Below are positions 26,374 through 35,826 of a stretch of DNA of 58,101 nt, in pieces. Every line of letters begins with the position of its first letter. The first letter of the stretch is position 1. The notes under the pieces were generated by a model. That model searched no databases. It was not told the origin of the DNA and saw only the letters and a program-made list of their open reading frames with translations. This DNA is from Fidelibacterota bacterium (GTDB lineage: Bacteria; Fidelibacterota; Fidelibacteria; Fidelibacterales; Fidelibacteraceae), in contig JAQVTR010000007.1 in NCBI GenBank assembly GCA_028699915.1, forward strand, positions 1 through 58,101. Direction: 5' to 3'. A program made the translations under genes and the position numbers.

Positions 26374-27594
26374 ATGTTGATCGAATACGACGGATTGGAA
26401 GAACAAAGGGCCAGGATCAAAGTGATTGGTGTTGGCGGCGCGGGCGGCAATGCCATCCGGCGCATGATCGAAGCAAATGTCACCGATGTAGAGTTTATTG
26501 CCGTTAACACGGATGCACAGGCTCTGCTGAACAATCCCGCAGAGATCAAGATACAGATCGGTGCAAATCTCACGCGCGGCCTGGGTGCCGGCGCCAATGC
26601 CAAGATCGGTTATCAGGCTGCAGTGGAAAGCAAAGACCGTCTTGAGGAGATCGTCCGGAATACGGACATGGTCTTTATCACGGCCGGCATGGGCGGCGGT
26701 ACGGGCACCGGAGCCGCACCTGTCATCGCAGAGATCGCCAAGAACAGCGGCGCGCTGACCATCGGCTTTGTCACCAAACCTTTCCTTTTTGAAGGTACCC
26801 CGCGCATGAAACGCGCCGAGGCCGGTATTGAACGCCTGCGCGAACACGTAGACAGCCTAATTATCGTTCCCAATCAAAAACTGATCGAATTTGTGGACGA
26901 CGATACCAATATCGTGGATGCTTTCAACCAGGCGGACCTCATCCTGAACCAGGGAACGGCGGGTATCTCCGATCTGATCACCAAACCCGGGCTGATCAAT
27001 CTGGATTTTGCCGATGTCAAAACTGTCATCAACCGGAAAGGCCCTGCCGTGATCGGCGTCAGCCGTTACAGCGGAACCGACCGCGCTATCCGCGCCGTTG
27101 AAAATGCCATCCACTCCCCCTTGCTGGAAAGCAATTCCATCAAAGGCGCCAGCGGCCTGTTGATCAACTTTACCGGCGGAAAGGATATGCGCCTGCAGGA
27201 AGTCAATAAAGCAGCCAGCATTATCCAGAAAGAAGCCGGCGAGGATGCCAATATCATCGTGGGCGCAATGATCGACGAAAATATTAAGGACGAGATCCGG
27301 GTAACGGTGATCGCAACCGGCTTTAACGGCACGCCGCGTAACGATTCGGAAGACGAACTGCCGGAAAGTCTTATTCCAAAGACAAGCCCCACCATACAGA
27401 CTGCAGCCGATCCCATGAGTGGAGAAGAACAGATCCCTATCTTCCGGCCGGCTCCTCAGCCCCAGACACAGGGAGATATCCCGGTTTTCGGTGAAAATCA
27501 TGTACCGGATGAAACTTTGTATCCGCTGGATAATGCGCAAAAGAACGATATCAATATTCCGACTTATCTGCGCCTTTTCCGCCGCAACAAATAA
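26374..27594 (+). CDS. ftsZ: Cell division GTPase FtsZ
   Basis: Tubulin homologue forming the division ring. From the ATG at 26374, with GGAGG five bases upstream (an in-frame ATG at 26362 precedes the Shine-Dalgarno), it has 406 residues. VIGVGGAGGNAIRRM, the tubulin signature GMGGGTGTGAAPVI near 105 and NQADLILNQGTAGISDLI near 190 are present. After a variable linker (about 315-390) the C-terminal peptide INIPTYLRLFRR matches the D/N-IPxYLR motif that binds FtsA. It ends the dcw cluster. Confidence 0.97.
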   Translation: MLIEYDGLEEQRARIKVIGVGGAGGNAIRRMIEANVTDVEFIAVNTDAQALLNNPAEIKIQIGANLTRGLGAGANAKIGYQAAVESKDRLEEIVRNTDMVFITAGMGGGTGTGAAPVIAEIAKNSGALTIGFVTKPFLFEGTPRMKRAEAGIERLREHVDSLIIVPNQKLIEFVDDDTNIVDAFNQADLILNQGTAGISDLITKPGLINLDFADVKTVINRKGPAVIGVSRYSGTDRAIRAVENAIHSPLLESNSIKGASGLLINFTGGKDMRLQEVNKAASIIQKEAGEDANIIVGAMIDENIKDEIRVTVIATGFNGTPRNDSEDELPESLIPKTSPTIQTAADPMSGEEQIPIFRPAPQPQTQGDIPVFGENHVPDETLYPLDNAQKNDINIPTYLRLFRRNK

Positions 27595-27625
27595 CAAAGA
27601 AAAACCCTCTACCTCCTTTGTGTGG

Positions 27626-27660
27626 CAGCCACCCGTATCAAGCGGGTGGCTGTTTCCTTT
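27626..27660 (+). terminator. Intrinsic terminator of the dcw cluster
   Basis: CAGCCACCCG (27626-27635) pairs with CGGGTGGCTG (27643-27652) around a seven-base loop and is followed by TTTCCTTT. It lies 32 bases after the ftsZ stop. The ten-pair GC-rich stem is strong and the T-tract is interrupted by CC. Confidence 0.8.
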
Positions 27661-27716
27661 ACGGACAGAATTCCGGTGTTTTTATCAGACCGGTTCTATA
27701 CGATATTTTTTCAGAC

Positions 27717-27905
27717 AGAATCATCCCGCAGGGATCCCTGTGGGACAGGATATGACGGATATCTTTATATGACAGGATAACAGGATAAACAGGATTTATT
27801 AACAATTGTTTTAATTGACAATTCCAGGATCTCGACAACTCAACGCCTCGACGACTCGACATTCTTTAGACAGGATCACAGGATATCACGGATATCTTTT
27901 TAGAC
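27717..27905. repeat. CAGGAT repeat cluster in the 27661-28043 gene-free region
   Basis: This 383-base gap between ftsZ and the next gene holds no convincing ORF. It contains many CAGGAT words. Two near-identical copies of acaggatatSacggatatcttt lie near 27746 and 27879, where S is g or c. A tandem run (acaggataacaggataaacagg, 27770-27792) follows. At 27725-27744 the near-palindrome CCCGCAGGGATCCCTGTGGG sits inside. The word tagacaggatcac here is also found at 131-143. Between 27830 and 27860 there are repeated ctcgac words, which recur near 48880. Confidence 0.6.
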
Positions 27906-27988
27906 CCTTCTTCGTCAAGACCTCTCAGTGCCCGGTGCCCGACGCCCAGCACTTAATCTTAACCTCAATCTCAATCTTATTACTCAAT

Positions 27989-28017
27989 AAAAAACCCCGC
28001 CTTTCGACGGGGTTTTT
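27989..28017 (-). terminator. Terminator after the FG-GAP gene (possibly bidirectional)
   Basis: On the minus strand AAAAACCCCG...CGGGGTTTTTT forms a short GC stem (CCCCG/CGGGG) with an eight-base loop and a T-run, about 27 bases after the stop at 28044. The symmetric A-run also allows function on the plus strand. Confidence 0.8.
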
Positions 28018-28043
28018 CTTAAATGGACTTATGAATAAAACCC

Positions 28044-29681
28044 TTATTTATTCAGGACCATCTTTCCGACGCGCATAGTGTTGTCTACTCTGAGCTGATA
28101 GAAATAGACACCGGAGCTCAGACCGCTGCCGTCGAAAATAACATTGTGGGTGCCGGCTTCCATCGTCTGGGCCTTAAAGAGGGTCGCCACATTCCGTCCT
28201 TTGACGTCAAAGACCGAAAGGGTAACCCTTGCGCTTTCGTTAAGCGTAAAGGGAATAACGGTCGTCGGGTTGAAAGGGTTCGGATAAGCGGCTCCGAGTT
28301 CGAATTCACGGGGTGTCAGAATACCCGGTACGCCTGTGTAATCGCCAAGATCCAGCACAACAATGGGGAAAGAAACGCCGGCATTGGGAATTGAAGAGGT
28401 GTAAACGACTTCCAGTTCGGGACCGGCGTCCATATTGGCGATATCAATGACATTCCAGAGACCGCTGGTACCCGGAGCAAAAGAAGTGTCCGCGGTATCA
28501 GCGATGGTCAGTTCCCAGTTTTCCGAATTATCAATGTCGCCTCCCTGATATTCAACACGGAACATCATGGCATTGGGGGGACCCGAATAGCGTGATCCAA
28601 ATATGAAATCGATATTTTCATCGATATCGATATCTCCCTGTGCGCCGCCGGCAAGGTAACCGCCGTTGAGATAATTTTCATTGGCTATCTCAAAGAGCGG
28701 TGTGCGCTTGAGCGTATCTCCCTCTTCCTGAAGGAGCCAGATGTGTTTGCTGCCGTCACCGTAGGTATATTCGCCGACGATGATCTCCTCGACGCCGTCA
28801 CCGTCAACATCGGCTACCTGTGCCGCGTCAAAGGTAACACCGCCGGGAAGCGGTGACATTGAAGAATAGACATAATTGGTACCGTCGTGGCTGACTTTGG
28901 AAATGACGACTTCGTCAAAGAAATAGGCGTTGCCGTTCATGACGGCCACATCCCATTTGTTGTCGCCGTCATAGCTGTCCAGGTCCAGTTCGGAGAATTC
29001 CAGGGTCCAGGTTTCCGAGCCGTCACCGTCATCCGGAATATCCGTAACGGATCCGATGATAATGCGCATACCGGATGCGCGGCTTGCCATGAGAATTTCA
29101 TCGGTACCGTCATTGTCGATATCGAAGATCTTCATGGAAATGGGACGGATATTCTTATTGTCCTCATCCGTGATGGTCCAGACACTGTTGGGTTCCCATT
29201 TCCCGCTGACGGGATTCTGAATGCCGAAGTTGTCGCCGCCGGCATGTTCATAGACCCAGACGCGGTAAGGATTGGCGTTCTCGGTGTTGGTAAAGTTCAC
29301 AATAGCCCAGACCAGTTCCATCTTGCCGTCCTTATCCAGATCGGTAACCGCAAGGACCGGCCAGGTGTTTTGAATGATGGCGGGGGAAAAATCCTGGGCA
29401 TTGGCGGACCATACGACCTCGTATTCGCCGCTAGTGGGAGAATGTTCGAGTTTGTAAATACGCGGGATGAGTTCGGATGCGCCGTCGTTCCAGTTATCAT
29501 TAATAAGATAGATCTCCTTATTCCCGTCGCCATCGATGTCGTAACCGGCGACCAGATAGCCGATACCGCCGATGTTCAGGTCCGCTTCGGGAACCGGAAT
29601 CTCGCCAACACGCGGAATCACTGCCAGTGCTAATCCCGCACTGACGGTCAGTACGAGCAGCAAACGTAACAAGTTCTTCAT
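28044..29681 (-). CDS. Secreted FG-GAP/VCBS-repeat protein with T9SS-type sorting domain
   Basis: A 545-residue exported protein. A signal peptide covers about residues 1-20 (LLRLLLVLTVSAGLALA). The body holds five Ca-binding-like repeats of the D-x-D-x-D-G-x-x-E type, e.g. DIDGDGNKEIYLIN near 52, DLDKDGKMELVW near 116, DIDNDGTDEILMA near 185 and DVDGDGVEEIIVGEY near 290. These suggest a beta-propeller. The last 85 residues form a type A sorting domain: YPNPFNPTTVIPF, LSVFDVKGRNVATL, SGVYFYQL and KMVLNK. It is last in a four-gene operon with a Shine-Dalgarno GGAG upstream. The substrate or ligand is unknown. Confidence 0.88.
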   Translation of the reverse strand: MKNLLRLLLVLTVSAGLALAVIPRVGEIPVPEADLNIGGIGYLVAGYDIDGDGNKEIYLINDNWNDGASELIPRIYKLEHSPTSGEYEVVWSANAQDFSPAIIQNTWPVLAVTDLDKDGKMELVWAIVNFTNTENANPYRVWVYEHAGGDNFGIQNPVSGKWEPNSVWTITDEDNKNIRPISMKIFDIDNDGTDEILMASRASGMRIIIGSVTDIPDDGDGSETWTLEFSELDLDSYDGDNKWDVAVMNGNAYFFDEVVISKVSHDGTNYVYSSMSPLPGGVTFDAAQVADVDGDGVEEIIVGEYTYGDGSKHIWLLQEEGDTLKRTPLFEIANENYLNGGYLAGGAQGDIDIDENIDFIFGSRYSGPPNAMMFRVEYQGGDIDNSENWELTIADTADTSFAPGTSGLWNVIDIANMDAGPELEVVYTSSIPNAGVSFPIVVLDLGDYTGVPGILTPREFELGAAYPNPFNPTTVIPFTLNESARVTLSVFDVKGRNVATLFKAQTMEAGTHNVIFDGSGLSSGVYFYQLRVDNTMRVGKMVLNK

Positions 29682-29711
29682 GGTTGTCTCCTTTGTTAAA
29701 TTACAGTTTAC

Positions 29712-30680
29712 TTACATTTTAAATCCGAGCGAAAGACGGTTTGTCAATCCGAGATCGCCCATGGAACACAGTGCATAATCCAGCACAATCCGGTTCCATT
29801 TTAGTCCTATCCCGGTACTGAACCCGCCTTCGTCTGCGGTCAGCTTATAGCCAAGCCGGAAAAACACACGGGTATCATAGGAATATTCGATCCCGATGTT
29901 GTATTGTTCCTGGTTATCATTCGGATGTACCATATCCATCGCGGCAATAAGCTTATTCGGTCCCTTGCTGAAGACATCGATCACTCCACCGAAACGGAAA
30001 GTCATCGGAAGCGACCAGTAATCGAAGGGATATTCCGTATTGGTCAGGTAACTTTTGGAATTGCTGTAGTCGATATAGGTCCCGCTGAACTGCACCTTGT
30101 TCGAAAAATTCAGGATGCTCATACCGATCTTCAGATTCCTGAAGGGTGCGCGATAAACGATGCCGATATCCCAGGCAAGGGTCTTGTAACCGTTAAGACC
30201 GTATTTTTCATTGACCAGCTTTGCGGTCAAGCCCATGGAAACACGGTCCGTCAGATAGCGGCCGTAACTCAGACCGATCGCATAATTGCTCATCTGCAGC
30301 ATTTCGCCGGTTCCGTTGGGATTTTCGACCGTTGTGATCTCCAGTTCGCCGAAATTCACATATTTGGCATTTACGGAGAAAGTTCCCCATTGGGAATGCC
30401 TATAGGCATAAGACAAGGCGCCCACATGGATACCGGCCGGCCATGAATTGTACGCGGCATAGATATCGTGGTTTTCGGCATCCGAAATTCCGGAAGGATT
30501 CCAAAATACGGAACCGGAGCCTTCTGTCAGCGCCGTAACGGCTTCGCCCATTGCCACTTCCCTGCCGCCGACACCGATAGTCAGGAATTGTCCCGTCGCC
30601 GTGCCCACCGGTGCAAAAGGTTCAGCAACCGTAAAGGCGGTCGTAAGAACCATGAGCAATATGATCGTAATTTTTTTCAT
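29712..30680 (-). CDS. PorV/PorQ-family outer membrane protein
   Basis: A 322-residue protein with a signal peptide (residues 1-19) followed by FLTIGVGGREVAMGEAVTAL and GSVFWNPSGISD near 60, the hallmarks of the PorV/UPF0164 family, which forms FadL-like barrels. The rest is alternating amphipathic strands ending in LSLGFKM, consistent with a beta-barrel. In Bacteroidota PorV carries T9SS cargo at the outer membrane, so its place between two proteins with sorting domains suggests a shuttle or docking role. That is inference. It starts 14 bases after the upstream gene with a strong AGGAG. Confidence 0.85.
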   Translation of the reverse strand: MKKITIILLMVLTTAFTVAEPFAPVGTATGQFLTIGVGGREVAMGEAVTALTEGSGSVFWNPSGISDAENHDIYAAYNSWPAGIHVGALSYAYRHSQWGTFSVNAKYVNFGELEITTVENPNGTGEMLQMSNYAIGLSYGRYLTDRVSMGLTAKLVNEKYGLNGYKTLAWDIGIVYRAPFRNLKIGMSILNFSNKVQFSGTYIDYSNSKSYLTNTEYPFDYWSLPMTFRFGGVIDVFSKGPNKLIAAMDMVHPNDNQEQYNIGIEYSYDTRVFFRLGYKLTADEGGFSTGIGLKWNRIVLDYALCSMGDLGLTNRLSLGFKM

Positions 30681-30694
30681 GTTTGACTCCTGCC

Positions 30695-32794
30695 TTATCG
30701 TATGATCACAAATTTACCGGTCGTCTTGCCGTAACTTGCCGATGAAACCGTATACAAGTAGACGCCCGGTGCGGCATCCTGGTTGTTCCGTGTCACCAGA
30801 TCCCAGATCGCGGTACCTGCGCTTTTTTCAGGTAAGGTTTCGTAGGGTCCGGTCACTCGCGGATTGCTGGTTCTGATCTCGTCGACAAAATCGCCGTCCA
30901 GCGTATAGATCCGGATAACGGCATCTTCGGGCAGATTGATAAACATCAGCTGGTGTTCCCAGGGTGAAGTACCGAGGCTGGGAATGGGATTATTCCATAT
31001 TGCCGAACCGATATAAGGATTCGGGACCACCTTGACATTGTCCAGTGTCTGTGCCGCTGCGGAGGTGGGGGTCATGGCCTTGAAATTCGCTTCGCTGGTC
31101 ATGATGATGCCGTATCCCGGCACATTTTTGCTGATAGTCTGTACGCAGTAATAATAATCAAATCCAAAGCGCACCGTGGTGTCGCGGAAAGCATAGACAT
31201 CGGCGCCGCCCATATCGGCAGGAGGCGGCCAGTTTTCGGTATCGGTATCAAAAACGGCCAGTTCATCCCAGATAAAGGAGCCGTTCGGCATTTTGCGGTT
31301 GCTGCGGATCACCCGGTAGCCGCCGAATTTGTCATGCGCCTCCGGCAGATCGTCCCAACTGATGTCCACGCCCTGGTAATTGCCTTCGTCGTCGGAAGCT
31401 TCGGTCAGATTGAACTCCGTTACCGGTGCCATCAGCTCGCTAAAGTTGACAGCATAATCGTTGTCAACGATGTACTGCGCCATCAGCATGATCTTATTCA
31501 ATTCGATAATGGAATAAATGCCGCCGTTCATTTGGTCGCCGCCGACACCGTAGGCAATAGTCACAACAACGGATTCCCCGGGTTTCAGGGTATCAATGGA
31601 GCCGTAGCTGGTCAGCGCACGGTAATCCTGCGGCATAAAATATCCATCCTGCCACTGGGTGTAGGCGGGGTTGACCGCCTGGGTAATATCATGGAATTCA
31701 TTGATATTGATGTAGTCGTTCCAGCGAGCGTCATCGGTCTGCGGGTCATCGTGGATGGTACAGGTCACATAGGATTTTGGGGCCAGAAAGGGCTCGGATT
31801 TCAGCATGCGCCAGCCCAGAAATCCCGCGCTGTTAAAGGTGCCGTCCACATCCGGGTTGCCGAAATCGTCGTCCAGGTGATCGAAATCGTACCATTCCCG
31901 GTCCAGGAGCGTGGTATCCAGCCCCCAGTCCTCCGCACCGTATTCCAGGTTATCACCATCCCACATGAATGTCATCATTTTGTCCAGGGGAAAGGTGTTC
32001 AGGGAATCCAGCAGCCAGGGTTCGCGCAGCGCCTGACGCCGCATATAGGGGATCAGCGTGACCCATTCCCAGCCGGAGTAGGTTCCGTTGTAAGTTGTAT
32101 CGCGAGCATCATCTATTGTGAAAGTGGAATTTGCGTTGCTCAGGGCATGGTCGTCCTCATTGATCTGTGGCCCTTCGACCGGCCAGTCGGCGCGCTTGGC
32201 CACATCGCCGTCCCAGCGCAGCGTAAAGGTAAAATGATACAGATCCCGCATCTTGTCGGGAACAAAATCGCCGTCCGTGTCCACACCCACGTTCTTGATC
32301 GTATATTCCGTAATAATAAAATCATCCGCGAGAGGGTTGTTCCACGCATAAGTCCGTTCTTCAATGGTTACGCCAAGGGGATCGTCGCCCGATGAAGACT
32401 GCGTACCCGCAACGTCCCAGTATTTGGTGTAGGTCTCCTGGTCTGCACGGGTCCCGGGCTTATAGACATGGATAGAGTCCAGCGGCGCATATTCGCCGTC
32501 ACGTTCATTCAGCACGCTGTACTTCAGAACGCCGTCCTTATCAAAAGCTCCTGAAAGCCAGAGTGTTCCGGCATAGAGATAGGAATTCCCGGAACCGCCC
32601 GGCCATTCGCAGGAGGGTGCCGGTGCCGCATAACTGTCGTCGCCGATCTCTCCGTGGTTGGTTATATTATTCCACAGCGAGCCGATCTTATGCACAAAAC
32701 TGTCGTAGACCACGACGGGATTCTGCGCCGAAAGCAGCCCTGCCGTCAGCAGGAGTACGCTTAGAATAATGTGCCGTTTCTGATGTATTTTCAT
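30695..32794 (-). CDS. Large secreted protein with C-terminal sorting-like domain
   Basis: A 699-residue protein with a signal peptide ending at LLSAQ (about residue 24). The middle is rich in Asp, Trp and Tyr and matches no enzyme motif I recognise; a fibronectin-like section lies near residues 455-580 (GVDISWDDLP...GGYRVIRSNR). The end has the sorting pattern in a divergent form: VKVVPNPYIGSAIW, IRIYTLDGDFVDEI, GTAIWDLVTRNNQDAAPGVYLY and KFVIIR. Such proteins often sit directly after a TonB-dependent receptor in FCB genomes. Gap to the receptor gene is 17 bases, with AGGAG before its ATG. Confidence 0.82.
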   Translation of the reverse strand: MKIHQKRHIILSVLLLTAGLLSAQNPVVVYDSFVHKIGSLWNNITNHGEIGDDSYAAPAPSCEWPGGSGNSYLYAGTLWLSGAFDKDGVLKYSVLNERDGEYAPLDSIHVYKPGTRADQETYTKYWDVAGTQSSSGDDPLGVTIEERTYAWNNPLADDFIITEYTIKNVGVDTDGDFVPDKMRDLYHFTFTLRWDGDVAKRADWPVEGPQINEDDHALSNANSTFTIDDARDTTYNGTYSGWEWVTLIPYMRRQALREPWLLDSLNTFPLDKMMTFMWDGDNLEYGAEDWGLDTTLLDREWYDFDHLDDDFGNPDVDGTFNSAGFLGWRMLKSEPFLAPKSYVTCTIHDDPQTDDARWNDYININEFHDITQAVNPAYTQWQDGYFMPQDYRALTSYGSIDTLKPGESVVVTIAYGVGGDQMNGGIYSIIELNKIMLMAQYIVDNDYAVNFSELMAPVTEFNLTEASDDEGNYQGVDISWDDLPEAHDKFGGYRVIRSNRKMPNGSFIWDELAVFDTDTENWPPPADMGGADVYAFRDTTVRFGFDYYYCVQTISKNVPGYGIIMTSEANFKAMTPTSAAAQTLDNVKVVPNPYIGSAIWNNPIPSLGTSPWEHQLMFINLPEDAVIRIYTLDGDFVDEIRTSNPRVTGPYETLPEKSAGTAIWDLVTRNNQDAAPGVYLYTVSSASYGKTTGKFVIIR

Positions 32795-32811
32795 TCAATT
32801 CTCCTTTTTCC

Positions 32812-35763
32812 TTAAAACTGGATCGATAATCCGGCACGGAACTGACGCGGATCGTTATAGACCTCCGGATTGTAGATAAAGGAATAATCGATATCCTGAT
32901 CCACAATCGCGGCGTCGTTGCGCAGGTTATAAAATTGCGATGAACCGATATACGATATATACATTGCATTAAAGACATTGAACACGTCAAGGAAAAGGTC
33001 CATGTTCACCGGTCCCAGTTTTATCTGCCGGTTCAGCCGTATATCCAGATTATAGGTCCAGGGCAAGCGCAGATCGTTGGTCCTTCCCGTTCCGTAGGAG
33101 GAATAGGGCAAGCCGCTGTTCAGGTCAAACTGAAAATTCGCCCGCCATTTACGCAGCAGCGGAGACAGATGCCGGGGCGTACGCAAGGTGATATTGGCAT
33201 TGATGGTATGGGTCTGGTCATGGCTCAGAGGGAACATTTTCTGATCTTCCCCGTAAAGCGGAGCGTTGTAGTCGTTGTATAGGCGGCCCTGGGCGTTCGA
33301 AAAGGTATAATTGACCGATGCTCCCCAGTATTCGGTCAGCGTTTTGTACAGGGCAAGTTCAAAGCCTTTGATATTGGCATAATCGGCATTGACGTAGATA
33401 TTGCCGTCACTGGGTGAATTCCGGAATACGTATTTCTGGTAGTTCGTCAGGTTGGTGACGTCCTTATAGTAGCCTGTGATCGAGATCTTCAGCGTCGGTG
33501 AGAAGAGGTGTTCCAGGCTGATATCATAGGAAACGGTCTTTTCCGGATCCAAACCCGGATTACCGATGTAGTTGCCCGTTGTGGTCAGCTTCTCGTAATA
33601 CAGGTTCCGGTAAAGATAATAGCTGTCCGGCCGCTGGAAATAATGGCCGTAGGTAAACATGATCTTGTCGCGTTCGGTCAGCGGAAAGGACAGTCCGAAA
33701 CGCGGAGATACCTGATGCTTTGGCTTTGCTTCGATGGGATCCTTGAGAACGGGAACACCCGTATCGTCCAGCTGTTCAAAGGGATTCGTAAAATCTGCCG
33801 GATACTGCACCGGATCGCCGAAACCGCTGGGATTAAAGTAATCGTAACGCAGTCCCACCAGCGCAACCAGTCCGCGGTATTCCATTTTATCCTGAATGTA
33901 CAACCCGAAATCGATATTGTCCTCGCTCCAGATATCCGTCCTGAAATAGGTCCGGGAATAGCTGGAATCAACCGGATTAAAACTGATCGTGCTCCAGGAG
34001 ATATTCGTTACGTCCATGTTGTTATGCGTAAAGTCGAAGCCGCCCCGGATCTGATGGTTTTGGGTCAGCTGGTTCTCGATATCGAATTTCAGCTTGTTCA
34101 CCGTCGAGATCTGGTCCCGGTAACCCGGATCGTCCCCGCCGACCCACCAGATATCGTTCTCGCGGTCACGGTTCCGGTAATGCGGACCATCTCCCGCAAA
34201 ATCCCAGTTCAGATATTCGTTCACATCGCCGTCGTCATCATAGTCATCCACATCCCGCGTACCGTAAAAATACGAAGATCTCATGTGCTGGAACTTCAAA
34301 TCATAAAAGGTCTTCGAATTCAGCTGATGGGTAAAACCCAGATTAAAGGAATTCGCCTTGCTTTCACGGTCCCAGAGATGCTCCTGCATCCGGGTATCAA
34401 TGTAGACCTTTTTAAAGCGGGTTTGCTGATACCAGGTGATGGTATCCCCCCCGACAGCCACAAAACCCGTACGTCCGATGCTGAAACCGGAATCCTGATA
34501 AGCACTTGCGTCGTCCACATAGGTATAGATAAAGGCCGTATCATTGCGGACACTGGCGGAGGGATTCGGATCGTAGTAGCGTTCGCTGATCCAGTATTCA
34601 TCCGGAGGACCGTATTTGGAGGCGTAAATGTAAAAGTCGTCGGAAAAGGTGTAAGAATACATTCCGCTTGCCGATAATTTCATTTTATCATTCAGCTTAG
34701 CGGTAAGCTTTCCGTAAAATTTTTGATTGCTATAATTGTTGTTGATAAAATAGTCCTGCTTTTCGTCACTGAGATCCGCCGAAAGCGCAAAAGTCAGGCG
34801 GTCGCTGTTCGGAATGAGCGGACCACTGAGGTTCAGGCGTAGGACATTCTGAAGTTCATGCTGATATTTCAGCGTATACCAGCGGTCTTCGCGCGGAAGG
34901 ATCAGCGCCCGCAGGGAATCCTGATTTGACGTGCCGGGAAAGAATTTGAGGGTCTTTTCCTTGAATTTATCCAGCGGCATCAGCAGATCATTCATCGCGT
35001 TGCCGAAATCCGTCGTCATCCAGGTTGCTTTTCCGCTGAGCTTTCTTCCTCCGGCATCCGTAGCTACGTTGATCACGCCGGACTGTACGTTCCCGAATTC
35101 TGCGCTCAAGCCCCCGAGCGAAACTTCCATCTCCGAGATCGCCTCCGTGGGTATGCCCAGAGTAAAGCCTCCCGTGCTGCCGGAATAGGTGCTGGCGGGA
35201 TCGCGCATGGGCATGCCGTCTATAACGACCAAAACCTCACCGCTGCGGCCGCCGCGAAAATGCGATCCGACCACACCGGGCTGATTCTGCGCAATACTCA
35301 TGAAGTTGTCGATGGGCTGAACTTGCATTTCTTCAGCCGTGACGTTGTGCGTGGAAGCGAATTCGTCCTTTTTCAGAAGCTCCCGCGTCGCAACAACCAG
35401 CACTTCTTCCTGCCCGATCACCTCGACCTGCATATCGACATTCAGTTCGGTGGTCAGGTTGATATTGACCTCAATATCCGTGATACGCACATTGGAATAC
35501 CCCACATAGCTGACCAGAGCACCATAGATGCCCGGTTCAATATTCAGGATCGCATAGTAACCCTGAGCATCCGTTGCAGCACCCGTGCCGGTGGAACGCC
35601 CGTCCTCTAAAATAACGATATTGGCTCCGATCAGCGGTTCGCCGCTGGTCATATCCCGCACAATTCCCGCAATTTTTCCCGTGGTTGCCGCGACCAGCAA
35701 CTGAGATCCAAGGACCAGCAGTACAAAGTATCTGGATACAAGAGTGCCTGGACATCTTTTCAT
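32812..35763 (-). CDS. TonB-dependent receptor with carboxypeptidase-regulatory domain
   Basis: A 983-residue outer membrane receptor. After a signal peptide (about 1-25) comes a carboxypeptidase-regulatory-like beta domain, GKIAGIVRDMTSGEPLIGANI near 29 to about 115. A TonB-box-like EEVLVVATREL lies near 118. The plug has FRGGRSGEVLVVIDGMPM near 168 and IPTEAISEMEVSLGGLSAEFGNVQSGVINV near 200-230. The barrel fills the rest and ends in an aromatic residue (LSIQF). The ligand cannot be read from sequence. It heads the four-gene operon, and a candidate promoter lies about 50 bases upstream. SusD-type partner genes are absent, arguing against a classical polysaccharide-utilisation locus. Confidence 0.92.
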   Translation of the reverse strand: MKRCPGTLVSRYFVLLVLGSQLLVAATTGKIAGIVRDMTSGEPLIGANIVILEDGRSTGTGAATDAQGYYAILNIEPGIYGALVSYVGYSNVRITDIEVNINLTTELNVDMQVEVIGQEEVLVVATRELLKKDEFASTHNVTAEEMQVQPIDNFMSIAQNQPGVVGSHFRGGRSGEVLVVIDGMPMRDPASTYSGSTGGFTLGIPTEAISEMEVSLGGLSAEFGNVQSGVINVATDAGGRKLSGKATWMTTDFGNAMNDLLMPLDKFKEKTLKFFPGTSNQDSLRALILPREDRWYTLKYQHELQNVLRLNLSGPLIPNSDRLTFALSADLSDEKQDYFINNNYSNQKFYGKLTAKLNDKMKLSASGMYSYTFSDDFYIYASKYGPPDEYWISERYYDPNPSASVRNDTAFIYTYVDDASAYQDSGFSIGRTGFVAVGGDTITWYQQTRFKKVYIDTRMQEHLWDRESKANSFNLGFTHQLNSKTFYDLKFQHMRSSYFYGTRDVDDYDDDGDVNEYLNWDFAGDGPHYRNRDRENDIWWVGGDDPGYRDQISTVNKLKFDIENQLTQNHQIRGGFDFTHNNMDVTNISWSTISFNPVDSSYSRTYFRTDIWSEDNIDFGLYIQDKMEYRGLVALVGLRYDYFNPSGFGDPVQYPADFTNPFEQLDDTGVPVLKDPIEAKPKHQVSPRFGLSFPLTERDKIMFTYGHYFQRPDSYYLYRNLYYEKLTTTGNYIGNPGLDPEKTVSYDISLEHLFSPTLKISITGYYKDVTNLTNYQKYVFRNSPSDGNIYVNADYANIKGFELALYKTLTEYWGASVNYTFSNAQGRLYNDYNAPLYGEDQKMFPLSHDQTHTINANITLRTPRHLSPLLRKWRANFQFDLNSGLPYSSYGTGRTNDLRLPWTYNLDIRLNRQIKLGPVNMDLFLDVFNVFNAMYISYIGSSQFYNLRNDAAIVDQDIDYSFIYNPEVYNDPRQFRAGLSIQF

Positions 35764-35795
35764 ATGATTCCTTCCTTATTCAAGCTTTCTTATTC

Positions 35796-35826
35796 TATAT
35801 ATTAATATGTTTCATGACACTATCAA
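35796..35826 (-). promoter_or_regulatory. Candidate promoter of the TonB-receptor operon
   Basis: On the minus strand TTGATA (35821-35826) is followed 17-19 bases later by AATATA or TATATA (35796-35803), about 40 bases before the receptor ATG. The region between the receptor and the divergent epimerase gene is strongly AT-rich, as expected for back-to-back promoters. Confidence 0.5.

Noticed and set aside
27815-28078. A short plus-strand open frame in the ftsZ-downstream gap
   Set aside because: It runs through repeats and the terminator and lacks family or coding character.
33508-34677. A 389-codon plus-strand open frame over the TonB receptor
   Set aside because: Low-complexity Ile/Val-rich translation mirroring the receptor barrel; no Shine-Dalgarno or family.
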